From Acidobacteriaceae bacterium (lineage in GTDB: Bacteria; Acidobacteriota; Terriglobia; Terriglobales; Acidobacteriaceae), in the NCBI GenBank assembly GCA_003170825.1, contig PMYL01000007.1, forward strand, positions 17,731-81,730: 64,000 bases of DNA, given 5' to 3'. Below the pieces are notes generated by a model. That model saw only the letters and a program-made list of their open reading frames with translations. It had not been told where the DNA came from and made no database searches. Within the stretch, counting starts at the first letter, position 1, and the number at the start of each line of letters is the position of its first letter. A program made the translations under genes and the position numbers. Positions 23,912-32,269 of the stretch are shown here, piece by piece.

Positions 23912-23990
23912 GGGGTCCCCAACGACCGGGGTCCCCAAGAAGCGGATTTGGCTTCTTGGGGTGGTAACGACAGGTCTTCGTCGTTGGGGT
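23912..23990. repeat. Nested palindromic repeat, family 1 (element inside element)
   Basis: Outer element: GGGGTCCCCAACGAC (23912-23926) resumes at 23966 as AACGACAGGTCTTCGTCG and ends TTGGGGT. Inner element 23927-23965: CGGGGTC, stem CCCCAAGAAGC, loop GGATTTG, stem GCTTCTTGGGG, TGGT. The inner one is flanked on both sides by AACGAC, which looks like a 6-bp duplication of the target. Both stems are perfectly paired. Confidence 0.75.
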
Positions 23991-24073
23991 AGCAGACGAC
24001 AGCCCCGGCCGGGAATGTTCCCAGCCGGGGCTGACCATTTTCTGGCGAACCCGTCCTGCGATACCATCAATCC

Positions 24074-24508
24074 ATGCTCCGTGTAAAGCTGCTCGAACCC
24101 AGCGCCCGGCTCCCCGTGGTCGCCCACCCCGGCGAAGACCTGGGCTATGACCTGTTTGCGCTGGAAGCCACGTCCCTGGCGCCCCATACCACGGTAAAAG
24201 TCCGCACCGGCATCGCCGTCGAGGCCCGCCATCCCGCCACCGGCGCCCCGCTCGGCCTCCTGGTCCGCGACCGCTCCTCCATGGCCGCCAAAGGCATTGC
24301 CACCACCGCCGGGGTCATCGATGCCGGCTACCGGGGCGAGATTCTGGTGCTCATGACCAACCTCGGCCAGGCCGCCGTCGAGCTCAAGGCCGGCGAAAAG
24401 ATTGCCCAGATGATTCCGGTTCCCGTACTCACCGGAGCCGTGGAGCAAGTGGTCAGCCTGGAAGACTCGGCCCGCGCGGAAAAGGGGTTTGGCAGCTCAG
24501 GACGGTAG
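24074..24508 (+). CDS. dut: Deoxyuridine 5'-triphosphate nucleotidohydrolase
   Basis: 144-aa trimeric dUTPase that converts dUTP to dUMP, keeping uracil out of DNA and feeding dTMP synthesis. All five motifs are visible: DLGYDLFA (1), DRSSMAAKG (2), GVIDAGYRGEI (3), AGEKIAQMI (4) and RAEKGFGSSGR (5). The catalytic Asp is in motif 3 and the phosphate-contacting Ser in motif 2. Start ATG 24074. It follows rnpB and the nested repeat and has no obvious partner genes. Confidence 0.97.
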   Translation: MLRVKLLEPSARLPVVAHPGEDLGYDLFALEATSLAPHTTVKVRTGIAVEARHPATGAPLGLLVRDRSSMAAKGIATTAGVIDAGYRGEILVLMTNLGQAAVELKAGEKIAQMIPVPVLTGAVEQVVSLEDSARAEKGFGSSGR

Positions 24509-24854
24509 TTTGCCGCCGGATGCCACGCCGCTCTGCGGGTCGAAGCCTCTGTAAAATCGGCCCCGGCTCCGTTTCTCCGCGGACACCGCCAAGCTCCGGA
24601 ACCGTCTGGCGCAATTCTGCGTATCAAAAGAGGCAAATCAGCTCCGGATTCGGCTGCTTTTCAACCCGGAACGCGGCCTGAGGGGCCTGTGCTCCGTCAA
24701 TAGGAATATCCATCCGGGAATCGCGGTCACCGGCGATTCCGTACACTAGGGGAACCGGGCAGGAGCCATGGAACGCTCCTGTCGGCGGAGGCGGCCTCGC
24801 GCGATCGTGCCGTGGTTGCGTGCTGATGCCGGTTCCGGCAACGAAAGCGAGACC
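24509..24854. other. Intergenic region before the permease pair
   Basis: No gene is recognised. A hairpin with 8-bp arms (GGAATCGC, GCGATTCC) sits at 24717-24740. The upstream part has no pattern that I can assign; promoter elements for the permease genes are expected here but none is clear. Confidence 0.4.
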
Positions 24855-26081
24855 ATGCAATTCACTGAGGCCATCAAACTCGCGCTGCAATCCCTGTGGG
24901 CCAACAAGATGCGCTCCATCCTCACGCTGCTCGGCATGGTCATTGGAGTTGCGTCTGTCATCACGGTCGTCACCCTGACCAACGGCGCCAAGCAATTTGT
25001 GACCACAAAGATCAACTCTTATGGCGCCAGCGTGGTCACCATCAGTAAAATGCCGCAAACCTTCATCACCATCGACGAGTACCTCTCCTTCCAGAAACGA
25101 AGAGACGTTACGTTCGACGACTATAGGGCCATCGTTTCCGATTGCAAGTCCTGCGTGTCGGTCGGTGCGCGACGCAACACCACCGGCAAGATCGTCTACC
25201 AGACCAAGTCCACCACGGACACTGACATTCGCGGATGGACCTGGACCATGCCTCCGATTTCAAATCTCAATATCGACGAAGGGCGCTCCTTCACTGAACT
25301 CGAGGACGAACATAGCACCCGCGTCGCCATCATCGGCTATGACGTTGTCGACAATGTGCTGGGCTCCGGCGACCCGCTCGGCAAGGAGATTCGCGTCGAT
25401 GGATCTCCCTATACGGTGATTGGGGTTGGCGAGCGCCAGGGCAAGATGCTGGGCATGAGCATGGACAACTGGGTCGTTATTCCTCTCACCGCATTTCTCC
25501 ATTCTTACGGCGCTCACGCCAGCATGGCCATCTATGTGGATGCCGGCGGGGGTGGCGAAGTCATGGACGAGGTTTCCGACCAGTTGCGCACCATTATGCG
25601 CGCGCGCCGCCATCTGGCGCCGGGCGCCCCGGATAGTTTCTCCATCGATACAAGCGCAACCTTCGGCAACCTGCTGAGCAAGATACTCAATAACTTCGGA
25701 GCCGTGGTCGTAGCCATCGCCGGCATCTCCCTGGTGATCGGCGGCATTGTCATCATGAACATCATGCTCGTCTCCGTCACTGAGCGCACCCGGGAGATCG
25801 GCGTCCGCAAGGCCCTTGGCGCGCGCCGCAAAGACATCCTGCTTCAGTTCCTCATCGAGTCCGCAATCCTGGGGCTGCTGGGCGGCCTGATCGGCGTGAT
25901 TTCAGGCATTAGCTTGGCCAAAATCATTACCCTGATCATCTCGTTCCCATCGGCGGTGGAACTCTGGTCGATCATCGTCAGTTTGTTTGTCGCCATCGGC
26001 GTTGGCCTGTTTTTCGGCGTTTACCCGGCGGCCAAGGCTGCGCAACTCGATCCCATTGTTGCCCTGAGATCGGAGCTATAG
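24855..26081 (+). CDS. FtsX/MacB-type ABC transporter permease 1
   Basis: 408 aa from ATG 24855 (MQFTEAIKLALQSLWANKMRSILTLLGMVIGVASVI). The layout is one N-terminal membrane helix, a large periplasmic MacB-PCD domain (about 45-270) and three C-terminal helices of the FtsX domain, ending with the EIGVRKALGARRKDI coupling-helix signature and AAQLDPIVALRSEL. Such permeases pair with an ATPase for lipoprotein, macrolide or peptide export or signal transmission. The second permease starts three bases after the stop. No ATPase gene is adjacent. Confidence 0.9.
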   Translation: MQFTEAIKLALQSLWANKMRSILTLLGMVIGVASVITVVTLTNGAKQFVTTKINSYGASVVTISKMPQTFITIDEYLSFQKRRDVTFDDYRAIVSDCKSCVSVGARRNTTGKIVYQTKSTTDTDIRGWTWTMPPISNLNIDEGRSFTELEDEHSTRVAIIGYDVVDNVLGSGDPLGKEIRVDGSPYTVIGVGERQGKMLGMSMDNWVVIPLTAFLHSYGAHASMAIYVDAGGGGEVMDEVSDQLRTIMRARRHLAPGAPDSFSIDTSATFGNLLSKILNNFGAVVVAIAGISLVIGGIVIMNIMLVSVTERTREIGVRKALGARRKDILLQFLIESAILGLLGGLIGVISGISLAKIITLIISFPSAVELWSIIVSLFVAIGVGLFFGVYPAAKAAQLDPIVALRSEL

Positions 26082-26083
26082 GC

Positions 26084-27340
26084 ATGAGGCTAAGCGACTC
26101 AAAAGAATCCGTGCTGTTGGCGCTCGATACGCTGCGCAAGAACAAATTGCGCTCCGGCCTCACCGTTCTCGGCATCGCCATCGGCATCGCCACGGTGATT
26201 CTCATCTCCTCGGCCATTAACGGACTCAATGGCAATATCGATCAGTTCATCAAATCTCTGGGCACCAACGACCTGTGGGTCTTCCACTTTCAACCGTTCG
26301 GGAAGCGTCCCACCACCGAGGAACTCAATCGCAAACGGCTTACCTATGAGGACGGCATTGCCATGCGCAGCCTCCCGTATGTCGTTGCCGTCGATCCCGC
26401 TCTTACCTACCAGAATTGGCAGACGGGCCTCGGCAGCGTGTCTCTCAAGGCCGGCACGCACAAGATTCAGAACACCATTCTGAATGGCAGCTCTTCGGCG
26501 GTCAAAGAGACTCAGGATATCGAGCTGATCGAAGGCCGCATGTGGACGGATTCCGAGGAAGAGCGCAGCGCCAAAGTGGTTGTCCTGGGCCATGATGCCG
26601 CCGAAGATCTTTTTCCCGATGGGTCTCCTCTCGGCAAGGATATCGAATGTGAAGGCAGCATCTTTACGGTGATCGGCGTGCTCGATGTCCAGCCGCAGCC
26701 CTTCGGAAGCGGGCGCAACACGCAGGACAACTCCGCTTACTTCCCTCTTGAGACTTTCCGTAAGCTCCATCCGGAGATCCTGGACTTCTGGATCACCTTG
26801 AAATATGACGATCCCGCCCACAAGGCGCTCGTCGTTGACGAAATTCGCGAGCTCCTCCGCCGCCGCCGCAACGTTCGCCTGGAGCAGGACGACAACTTCG
26901 CCATCTTTGGCCCCGACTCGCTCACGCGTCTATGGAATTCGCTTACCGGCGGACTCTTTCTGTTTATGGTCGCCGTCTCTTCCGTTGGTCTCATGGTGGG
27001 CGGCGTCGGCGTCATGAATATCATGCTTGTCTCGGTGACTGAGCGCACCCGGGAAATTGGAGTCCGCAAGGCCATTGGCGCAACCAGGAAAAACATCCTT
27101 CTCCAGTTCACGTTGGAGGCCGTCACCCTTTGCGTGGTTGGCGGCCTGCTCGGCATCCTGGCTGGAGCTCTATTCACCCTGATTCTGCATTTTGCCGTAT
27201 CGTACCTTCATGCTGCTCTTTCGCTCACCTGGGTTTTAATCGCCTTTGCGGTCTCCTGCGCCATCGGCTTGGTCTTCGGCATTTATCCCGCCTGGAAGGC
27301 AGCCTCCATGGACCCCATCGAGGCCCTCCGGTACGAGTGA
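26084..27340 (+). CDS. FtsX/MacB-type ABC transporter permease 2
   Basis: 418 aa. Same architecture as the upstream permease: N-terminal helix (LRSGLTVLGIAIGIATVILISSAI), periplasmic domain, and a three-helix FtsX domain with REIGVRKAIGATRKNILLQF and final AASMDPIEALRYE. The periplasmic domains of the two differ, so they probably form a heterodimer with an ATPase encoded elsewhere. The start ATG at 26084 is only two bases after the first stop, meaning tight coupling. A family 4 repeat follows the gene at 27356. Confidence 0.9.
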   Translation: MRLSDSKESVLLALDTLRKNKLRSGLTVLGIAIGIATVILISSAINGLNGNIDQFIKSLGTNDLWVFHFQPFGKRPTTEELNRKRLTYEDGIAMRSLPYVVAVDPALTYQNWQTGLGSVSLKAGTHKIQNTILNGSSSAVKETQDIELIEGRMWTDSEEERSAKVVVLGHDAAEDLFPDGSPLGKDIECEGSIFTVIGVLDVQPQPFGSGRNTQDNSAYFPLETFRKLHPEILDFWITLKYDDPAHKALVVDEIRELLRRRRNVRLEQDDNFAIFGPDSLTRLWNSLTGGLFLFMVAVSSVGLMVGGVGVMNIMLVSVTERTREIGVRKAIGATRKNILLQFTLEAVTLCVVGGLLGILAGALFTLILHFAVSYLHAALSLTWVLIAFAVSCAIGLVFGIYPAWKAASMDPIEALRYE

Positions 27341-27355
27341 GACAGCTTCCAGCCT

Positions 27356-27446
27356 CTAGTACCGAGGCCGCGTGATTGTGGAATGTCAGGAATGTAGCGC
27401 CGGTCTCCAGCCGGCTGTCGTGCGGGCGTCCGCGCCCGCACTTGTC
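27356..27446. repeat. Dispersed repeat, family 4 (CTAGTACC ... two hairpins)
   Basis: Begins CTAGTACCGAGGCCGCGTG, continues to ATTGTGGAATGTCAGGAATG, then two hairpins: GCCGG/CCGGC (27399-27415) and GTGCGGGCG/CGCCCGCAC with loop TCCG (27420-27441). Its first 23 bases recur with 20 matches at the window end (63978-64000). Confidence 0.7.
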
Positions 27447-27596
27447 CAGGAGCAATTACCAAATTACACAGCCAAAGCACTAGCTGCTAGCCCACGGCAT
27501 GAGCATGTCCTTATCGATCGTGTATCAGCGATTGACTGCTGCGCTCAAGAGGAGAGCTAAAAGCTAGAGGCTAGAAGCTGTATTCTTACCCCTGTG

Positions 27597-28883
27597 ATGC
27601 CACATGTTTTAGCCCAATCCGTGGAGATTCTCGCCACGGTGCTGGCCGTGGCCGGCATGGGCTACTTTCTGGCGGCCATGGTTGCCGCGCGCGTCTTTTT
27701 AGCGGCCCGGCGCGCCCCGCTGGCGCCCTTTGCGCCCGGCGTCAGCATCCTCAAGTCACTCAAAGGACTTGACTTGGGAATGATCGACGCCTTCCGCAGC
27801 CACTGCCGCCAAATCTACGCCGGCGAGGTTGAACTGCTCTTCGGGGTTTCCTCGCTTACCGATCCTGCCGTGGCCGCCGTTGAACAGCTCAAACAAGAAT
27901 TCCCCGCTCATTCCATTCAACTTATCCTATGTCCCGCTCGCCTTGGAACCAACGGCAAGGTCAGCGTCCTGGTCCAGCTTGCCGCCCACACCCGCCACGA
28001 CTTTTTGCTCATCAACGACTCCGACATCACCGTCTCGCCCCGTTACCTGGAGCGGGTCATGGCTTGCTTCGCCAAGTGTCAGGGCACGACTTCAGTCGTG
28101 CCGCAAATGCAGCAAAATGAACCGGGGGCTTTAGCCCCTGAGGGTAAATCTGCCAATTCTTCCACGGGTACATACTCCCCTAAGCCTCACCCGCAGATCG
28201 GTCTGGTGACCGCCCTTTATCGCGGCCGCGCCCACGGCACGCTCCCTTCGCGGCTTGAGGCGCTGGGCATCGCCTCCGACTTCCAGGCCGGCGTCTTGCT
28301 CTCAAAGATGATTGAAGGCGGCCTTCATTTCGGCCTGGGCTCCACGCTGGCCGTAAGCCGCAATGCGCTCAACAAGATAGGGGGCCTCGCGCCGCTGGTG
28401 GACCACCTCGCCGACGACTACGAACTGGGCGCGCGCGTGGCCCAGGCCGGCTACCGCGTCGCGCTAAGCGCCGAAGTCGTCGAGACCGCCATTCCCGCCT
28501 ACGGCTGGCGCGGCTTCGTCGATCACCAGCTCCGTTGGGCCCGCACCGTCCGCGACGCCCGCCCCTGGGGCTACGCCGGCCTGATCTTTACCCATGGGCT
28601 GGGCTGGGCTGTACTGAACGTGCTGGCCAGCGGGTTGAGCCCGTTGAGCTTATGGCTCCTGGGGTTGAGCTTCTTCCTGCGCCTGACCCTGGCCATGATG
28701 GTCGGCGCTGAAGTGCTCGGCGACCACCAGGTCCTCTCCGGCCTATGGCTCCTGCCGCTGCGCGACCTCGTCGCCATGGGCGTCTGGGTAGCCGGCTTCG
28801 CCGGAAACACCATCGTTTGGCGCGGCGAGCGCTTCCTGCTCAAAGACGGAAAGCTCGAAAAGGCCAGCGAGTCAGCAAAGTAG
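27597..28883 (+). CDS. hpnI: HpnI-type hopanoid glycosyltransferase
   Basis: 428 aa membrane GT2/GT21 enzyme. Family members use UDP-GlcNAc to glycosylate bacteriohopanetetrol. N-terminal membrane anchor (ILATVLAVAGMGYFLAAMVAARVF), then GVSILKSLKGLD, the DSDITVSPRYL metal/nucleotide site, LADDYELGARV and QLRWART (the Q/RxxRW motif), and C-terminal membrane helices. Between ACFAKCQGT and HPQIGLVTALY a poorly conserved stretch (about 162-195) is encoded by a double-hairpin repeat in frame; other family members lack such a segment as far as I know. ATG 27597 is preferred over GTG 27594. No other hpn gene is nearby. Confidence 0.85.
   Translation: MPHVLAQSVEILATVLAVAGMGYFLAAMVAARVFLAARRAPLAPFAPGVSILKSLKGLDLGMIDAFRSHCRQIYAGEVELLFGVSSLTDPAVAAVEQLKQEFPAHSIQLILCPARLGTNGKVSVLVQLAAHTRHDFLLINDSDITVSPRYLERVMACFAKCQGTTSVVPQMQQNEPGALAPEGKSANSSTGTYSPKPHPQIGLVTALYRGRAHGTLPSRLEALGIASDFQAGVLLSKMIEGGLHFGLGSTLAVSRNALNKIGGLAPLVDHLADDYELGARVAQAGYRVALSAEVVETAIPAYGWRGFVDHQLRWARTVRDARPWGYAGLIFTHGLGWAVLNVLASGLSPLSLWLLGLSFFLRLTLAMMVGAEVLGDHQVLSGLWLLPLRDLVAMGVWVAGFAGNTIVWRGERFLLKDGKLEKASESAK
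28082..28138. repeat. Double-hairpin repeat, family 3, inside hpnI
   Basis: Hairpin 1: GGCACGAC, loop TTCA, GTCGTGCC (28083-28102). Spacer of 21 bases. Hairpin 2: GGGGC, TTTA, GCCCC (28125-28138). The layout matches the copy in rsmG (59067-59121), with the same second hairpin but a wholly different first stem. Confidence 0.8.
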
Positions 28884-28905
28884 CCTGGCGGAGCTAGAGT
28901 CTGCC

Positions 28906-31386
28906 CTAATTTCCCGTGGTCGCCGCCGCCGGATCCTGCGCGCTGATGGCCGCGCAGTCGATGGACAGGCAACTGCCCAGTTCGTTGAAGTTCTTCTCCC
29001 ATTTCGGCCGGTCGTCCGCCGCCAGCGCGGTGAGCGCGTAGCTCGAGGTGCGCAGAATCTCATACCAGATGTTCTGCGCCTGCCAGAGGTTCAGTTCGAA
29101 AGGCAACTCGACCAGGGTGCGGGCCAGCGCCAGCGCCCGGTCGAGCATCTCCAGCGACCCCGAGGACATCACCAGTTCGATCATGGCGCGCTTCATGCGC
29201 AGGTCGGCAATATAAGAGAGGTTGGCCGTCTCGAGCGGAACCTGGTCCGCCTTGGCCAGCGACAGGAAAGACCGCAACTGGGCCTGGTCGATGGAGTCGG
29301 CCTCCAGTGCCCGCCGCAGTCCCGCGTTGACGGCAAAGCCTGCGGCCAGGGTGAGCGCCGGCGGCTTGGGCAGACCGGCCTGAGAAAGATAGTGCAACAG
29401 GCTGGCGTGGTCCTCGTAGATCGTGGTCAGCGAGTTCTCAATGTCCTGGAGCGTCGAGTTGAGGATGACCTGCACAATGCGCCGCTGCTCGTCGGTAAAG
29501 AGCGAGGTCAGCGAATAGTCCACGCGGCCGTAATAGCGGTCGAGGAGGCGAATCACCTCAGGGAAGTAAGCACGCTGCACGTGTTCGGCGGCCTGTTTGG
29601 CAAAGGCTTCGAACTCGGCTGCATCGGCGTCGTTGTAAGCCTTTACGGCGGCGGTAATGTTCTGGTCGCCGAAGTGCAGAACCGCGAATGAGAAGCTCTG
29701 CTGGTGGCCGGTGATGGCGCTGGCGATGTGCGCCCGGCCCAGCGCCAGCCGTCCGCGGCCGGAGGTATAGATGTCGTAGGAGATGCGGCGGACGTGGTAG
29801 CAAAACAGGTCGGTCTCCTCGGCAAACGAGGAGAAGACGGAGCTAATGGCGTAATGGGCCGCCACCTGTTCCAGGCCCAGTTCCATGGTGGCCACGCACT
29901 TTTTGTAAATCAGGGCGCCATCGCCGGCGCTGGCCACGTTGGAGCGGGCCTCTGCCAAGCGGGCCAGGAACGCCGGTTCCAGCGGTTCGGCCTGCTGGCC
30001 AAAGAGTTCCCGCGCCAGTTGCAGCACTCGCGCGGCATAGGCGATGATCTGCACCGTCTCGATGCCCGAAATATCATCGAAGAACCAGCCGCAACTGGTG
30101 TACATGAGCTGCGCGTGGCGCTGCATCTCCATCAGTTCCAGGGCGCGCACGCGCTCCGGTTCGGATAGAATGTGGCTCTCATGCGCGCGGAAGAAGCGGT
30201 CCGCGGACTCGGTGCCGCGGTCCAGCACCACTTCGATGTAGCCGTTTCGGGCGGCCCACACGTCTTTGAAGAGCTTGCCGCCCTCCTGCTCCGTGAGCGG
30301 AGCCACGGCGTCGCGCAGCTCGTCCAGGGCCTGGCGCAATGGCGCCCGCCAAAGCTGGTTGAATCCCGGCTTGCCCCCGTTGCAGCCGCAGTTGGAGCGC
30401 CAGCGCTCCACTCCGTGTACGCAGCTCCATGAGGTGTTGTCGGCGATCTCAGCTTCGTACTCGGGCGGAAACTGCTCCAGAAAGCCGCCATAATTGGCCA
30501 GCTTCACCGTCTTATCCGCTTCAAGCAGGCGCAGGGCGTAGGCCAGCGCCATTTCGCCGTGCTTGTGGTGGTGGCCATACGACTCGCCGTCGGTGGCCAC
30601 ATGGACCAACTGAGGCTGCGTGATGTCCTTGAAACCGGCTTTGAGCCGCGCGGCAAGGTTCTCGCCCGAGTTCAGCAGCCCCTCAAACGCGATCGCCCGC
30701 GAAGCGGCGCTGTTGTAAAAGAACACCGTAATCGAAACCCCGGAGTCGAAGCGCACCAGGTAGGGGCGGGTGGTGTCCATTGTGGCGCCGGGGGTGTCGG
30801 TCCAGCCCGCGCCGTCCTTCAAGGCCCGGATGCGCCTGCACTGGTGCGGCGCCAGCACCGTGAACTTGATGCCGTGTTGAGCCAGCATCTCAAGCGAATC
30901 TGTATCGGCCGCGGTCTCCGCCAGCCACATGCCTTCCGGCGGCGCGCCGTAGTGGTGCTCATAGTCGGCAATTCCCCAGCGGATCTGGGTGATGCGGTCG
31001 CGGGAGTTGGCCAGCGGCAGAATGATGTGGTTGTAAACCTGCGCCATGGCCGAGCTATGGCCGCGAAAGCTCTTGCGGCTGCGGCGCTCGCCGTCCAGAA
31101 TCATGCGGTAGGCTTGCGGCGCGTTCTCCTTCAGCCAGCTCAACAGCGTGGGCCCGAAGTCGAAACTGATGCGCGCGTAGTTGTTCACGATGCGCTGGAT
31201 CTGGTTCTTGTTGTTCACGATCCGCGCCGCGCCGTTGGTGGCGTAGCACTCCGCGCAGATGCGCTCGTTCCAGTCGTGGTAGGGCGCGGCCGTGTCCTGT
31301 GTTTCCACCGTCTCCAGCCAGGGATTTTCGCGCGGCGGCTGGTAAAAGTGTCCATGAATGCAGACAAAACGCAACCTTGCGGGCAT
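28906..31386 (-). CDS. GH57 / DUF3536 family glycoside hydrolase
   Basis: 826 aa cytosolic-type protein without signal peptide. Residues ~1-320 are a GH57 barrel: RFVCIHGHFYQPPRENPW, PPEGMWLAETAADTDSLEML (Glu nucleophile position) and LVHVATDGESYGHHHKHGE (Asp acid/base position). The remaining ~500 residues are the helical DUF3536 region. GH57 enzymes act on alpha-glucans (amylase, branching enzyme, 4-alpha-glucanotransferase); this subgroup has no settled substrate. It converges with hpnI (22-base gap) and follows alkA with 52 bases between. Confidence 0.92.
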   Translation of the reverse strand: MPARLRFVCIHGHFYQPPRENPWLETVETQDTAAPYHDWNERICAECYATNGAARIVNNKNQIQRIVNNYARISFDFGPTLLSWLKENAPQAYRMILDGERRSRKSFRGHSSAMAQVYNHIILPLANSRDRITQIRWGIADYEHHYGAPPEGMWLAETAADTDSLEMLAQHGIKFTVLAPHQCRRIRALKDGAGWTDTPGATMDTTRPYLVRFDSGVSITVFFYNSAASRAIAFEGLLNSGENLAARLKAGFKDITQPQLVHVATDGESYGHHHKHGEMALAYALRLLEADKTVKLANYGGFLEQFPPEYEAEIADNTSWSCVHGVERWRSNCGCNGGKPGFNQLWRAPLRQALDELRDAVAPLTEQEGGKLFKDVWAARNGYIEVVLDRGTESADRFFRAHESHILSEPERVRALELMEMQRHAQLMYTSCGWFFDDISGIETVQIIAYAARVLQLARELFGQQAEPLEPAFLARLAEARSNVASAGDGALIYKKCVATMELGLEQVAAHYAISSVFSSFAEETDLFCYHVRRISYDIYTSGRGRLALGRAHIASAITGHQQSFSFAVLHFGDQNITAAVKAYNDADAAEFEAFAKQAAEHVQRAYFPEVIRLLDRYYGRVDYSLTSLFTDEQRRIVQVILNSTLQDIENSLTTIYEDHASLLHYLSQAGLPKPPALTLAAGFAVNAGLRRALEADSIDQAQLRSFLSLAKADQVPLETANLSYIADLRMKRAMIELVMSSGSLEMLDRALALARTLVELPFELNLWQAQNIWYEILRTSSYALTALAADDRPKWEKNFNELGSCLSIDCAAISAQDPAAATTGN

Positions 31387-31438
31387 GAGTTTTCCGATCT
31401 CGCACCGGCATTTCGTAATGATGGCCCGGCTGTCTTCG

Positions 31439-32143
31439 CTATTGTAGGCTCGTCCGTCCGGAGGGGGCTGTGGTTTTGGCCAGATCGCATGCCCGCCACA
31501 GGTACCAACTGGCCACGGAGCGGAACGGCGCCCAGCGTTTTCCCCTTTTGAGCAGCACCTCCGGCTGAGGCAGGTCTTTCGCGTCCAGCGGACGGGTCTT
31601 CGGGATTCTTTGAAATGTCAGCGCGAATCCCTTGCGCACGCCGTAGTCGGTCACCGGCAGCACATCGGGCCGGCCCATGCGAAAAATCAGCAGCATTTCC
31701 ACCGTCCATGGGCCAATGCCGCGCACCGCCGTGAGCCGCTCAATAATCTCGGCGTCCGTCATCTTGCGAATCGCCGCATGGGTTGGCACTGTACCGTCCA
31801 GGGTGCGGGCGGCCAGATCGCGTAGCGCCTTGATCTTGTTGCCGGAGACGCCAGCAGCGCGAAGCGGTTCATTCGGGGTATCGAGCAGGGCCTGCGGCGC
31901 GGGATCGCCGCCGAAGTACTCGCGCACCCGGCGATGGATGGTGGCCGCGGCCTTGCCGTGCAACTGCTGGTAGAGAATCGACTCGACGAGCGACTCGAAC
32001 GGCGAGGGCGAAGGATCGAGCCGCAGCGTGAACGCGCCCGCCCGCTCGATCAGCGCGCCCAGCTTGGCGTCGTTGGCCTTCAAGTGCGCCACCGCCTCGG
32101 CGGGGTCGAAGGGAAGTTTGCGGCTCCGGCCGTCGTGGATCAT
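31439..32143 (-). CDS. alkA: DNA-3-methyladenine glycosylase II (AlkA-like, HhH-GPD)
   Basis: 234 aa from ATG 32143; longer frames upstream do not resemble the family. Removes alkylated purines from DNA. SILYQQLHGKAAATIHRRV is the AlkA helix of the base-flipping region, LTAVRGIGPWTVEMLLIF is the helix-hairpin-helix, and Asp166 in LPVTDYGVRKG is the catalytic aspartate. The N-terminal TBP-like domain of E. coli AlkA is mostly absent, so it belongs to the compact form. The C-terminus ends in WRACDLAKT as usual. It heads a possible operon with the GH57 gene. Confidence 0.92.
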   Translation of the reverse strand: MIHDGRSRKLPFDPAEAVAHLKANDAKLGALIERAGAFTLRLDPSPSPFESLVESILYQQLHGKAAATIHRRVREYFGGDPAPQALLDTPNEPLRAAGVSGNKIKALRDLAARTLDGTVPTHAAIRKMTDAEIIERLTAVRGIGPWTVEMLLIFRMGRPDVLPVTDYGVRKGFALTFQRIPKTRPLDAKDLPQPEVLLKRGKRWAPFRSVASWYLWRACDLAKTTAPSGRTSLQ

Positions 32144-32269
32144 AGGGGAACAGTGTACCGTGACGGGACTGGGTCGCGGCAGAGGCCGCCTGAAGCGGCA
32201 GAGAACCTGCCTACACTCGCCGCACCCTAGTAACATCAAGGGCAGATAAGCTCAAGGAGCGCCAACGCC

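Noticed and set aside
23526..24038. Minus-strand ORF of 170 codons over the RNase P RNA gene
   Set aside because: It lies on the complement of a recognised structured RNA; its Pro/Arg/Ser-rich sequence is what antisense rnpB always yields.
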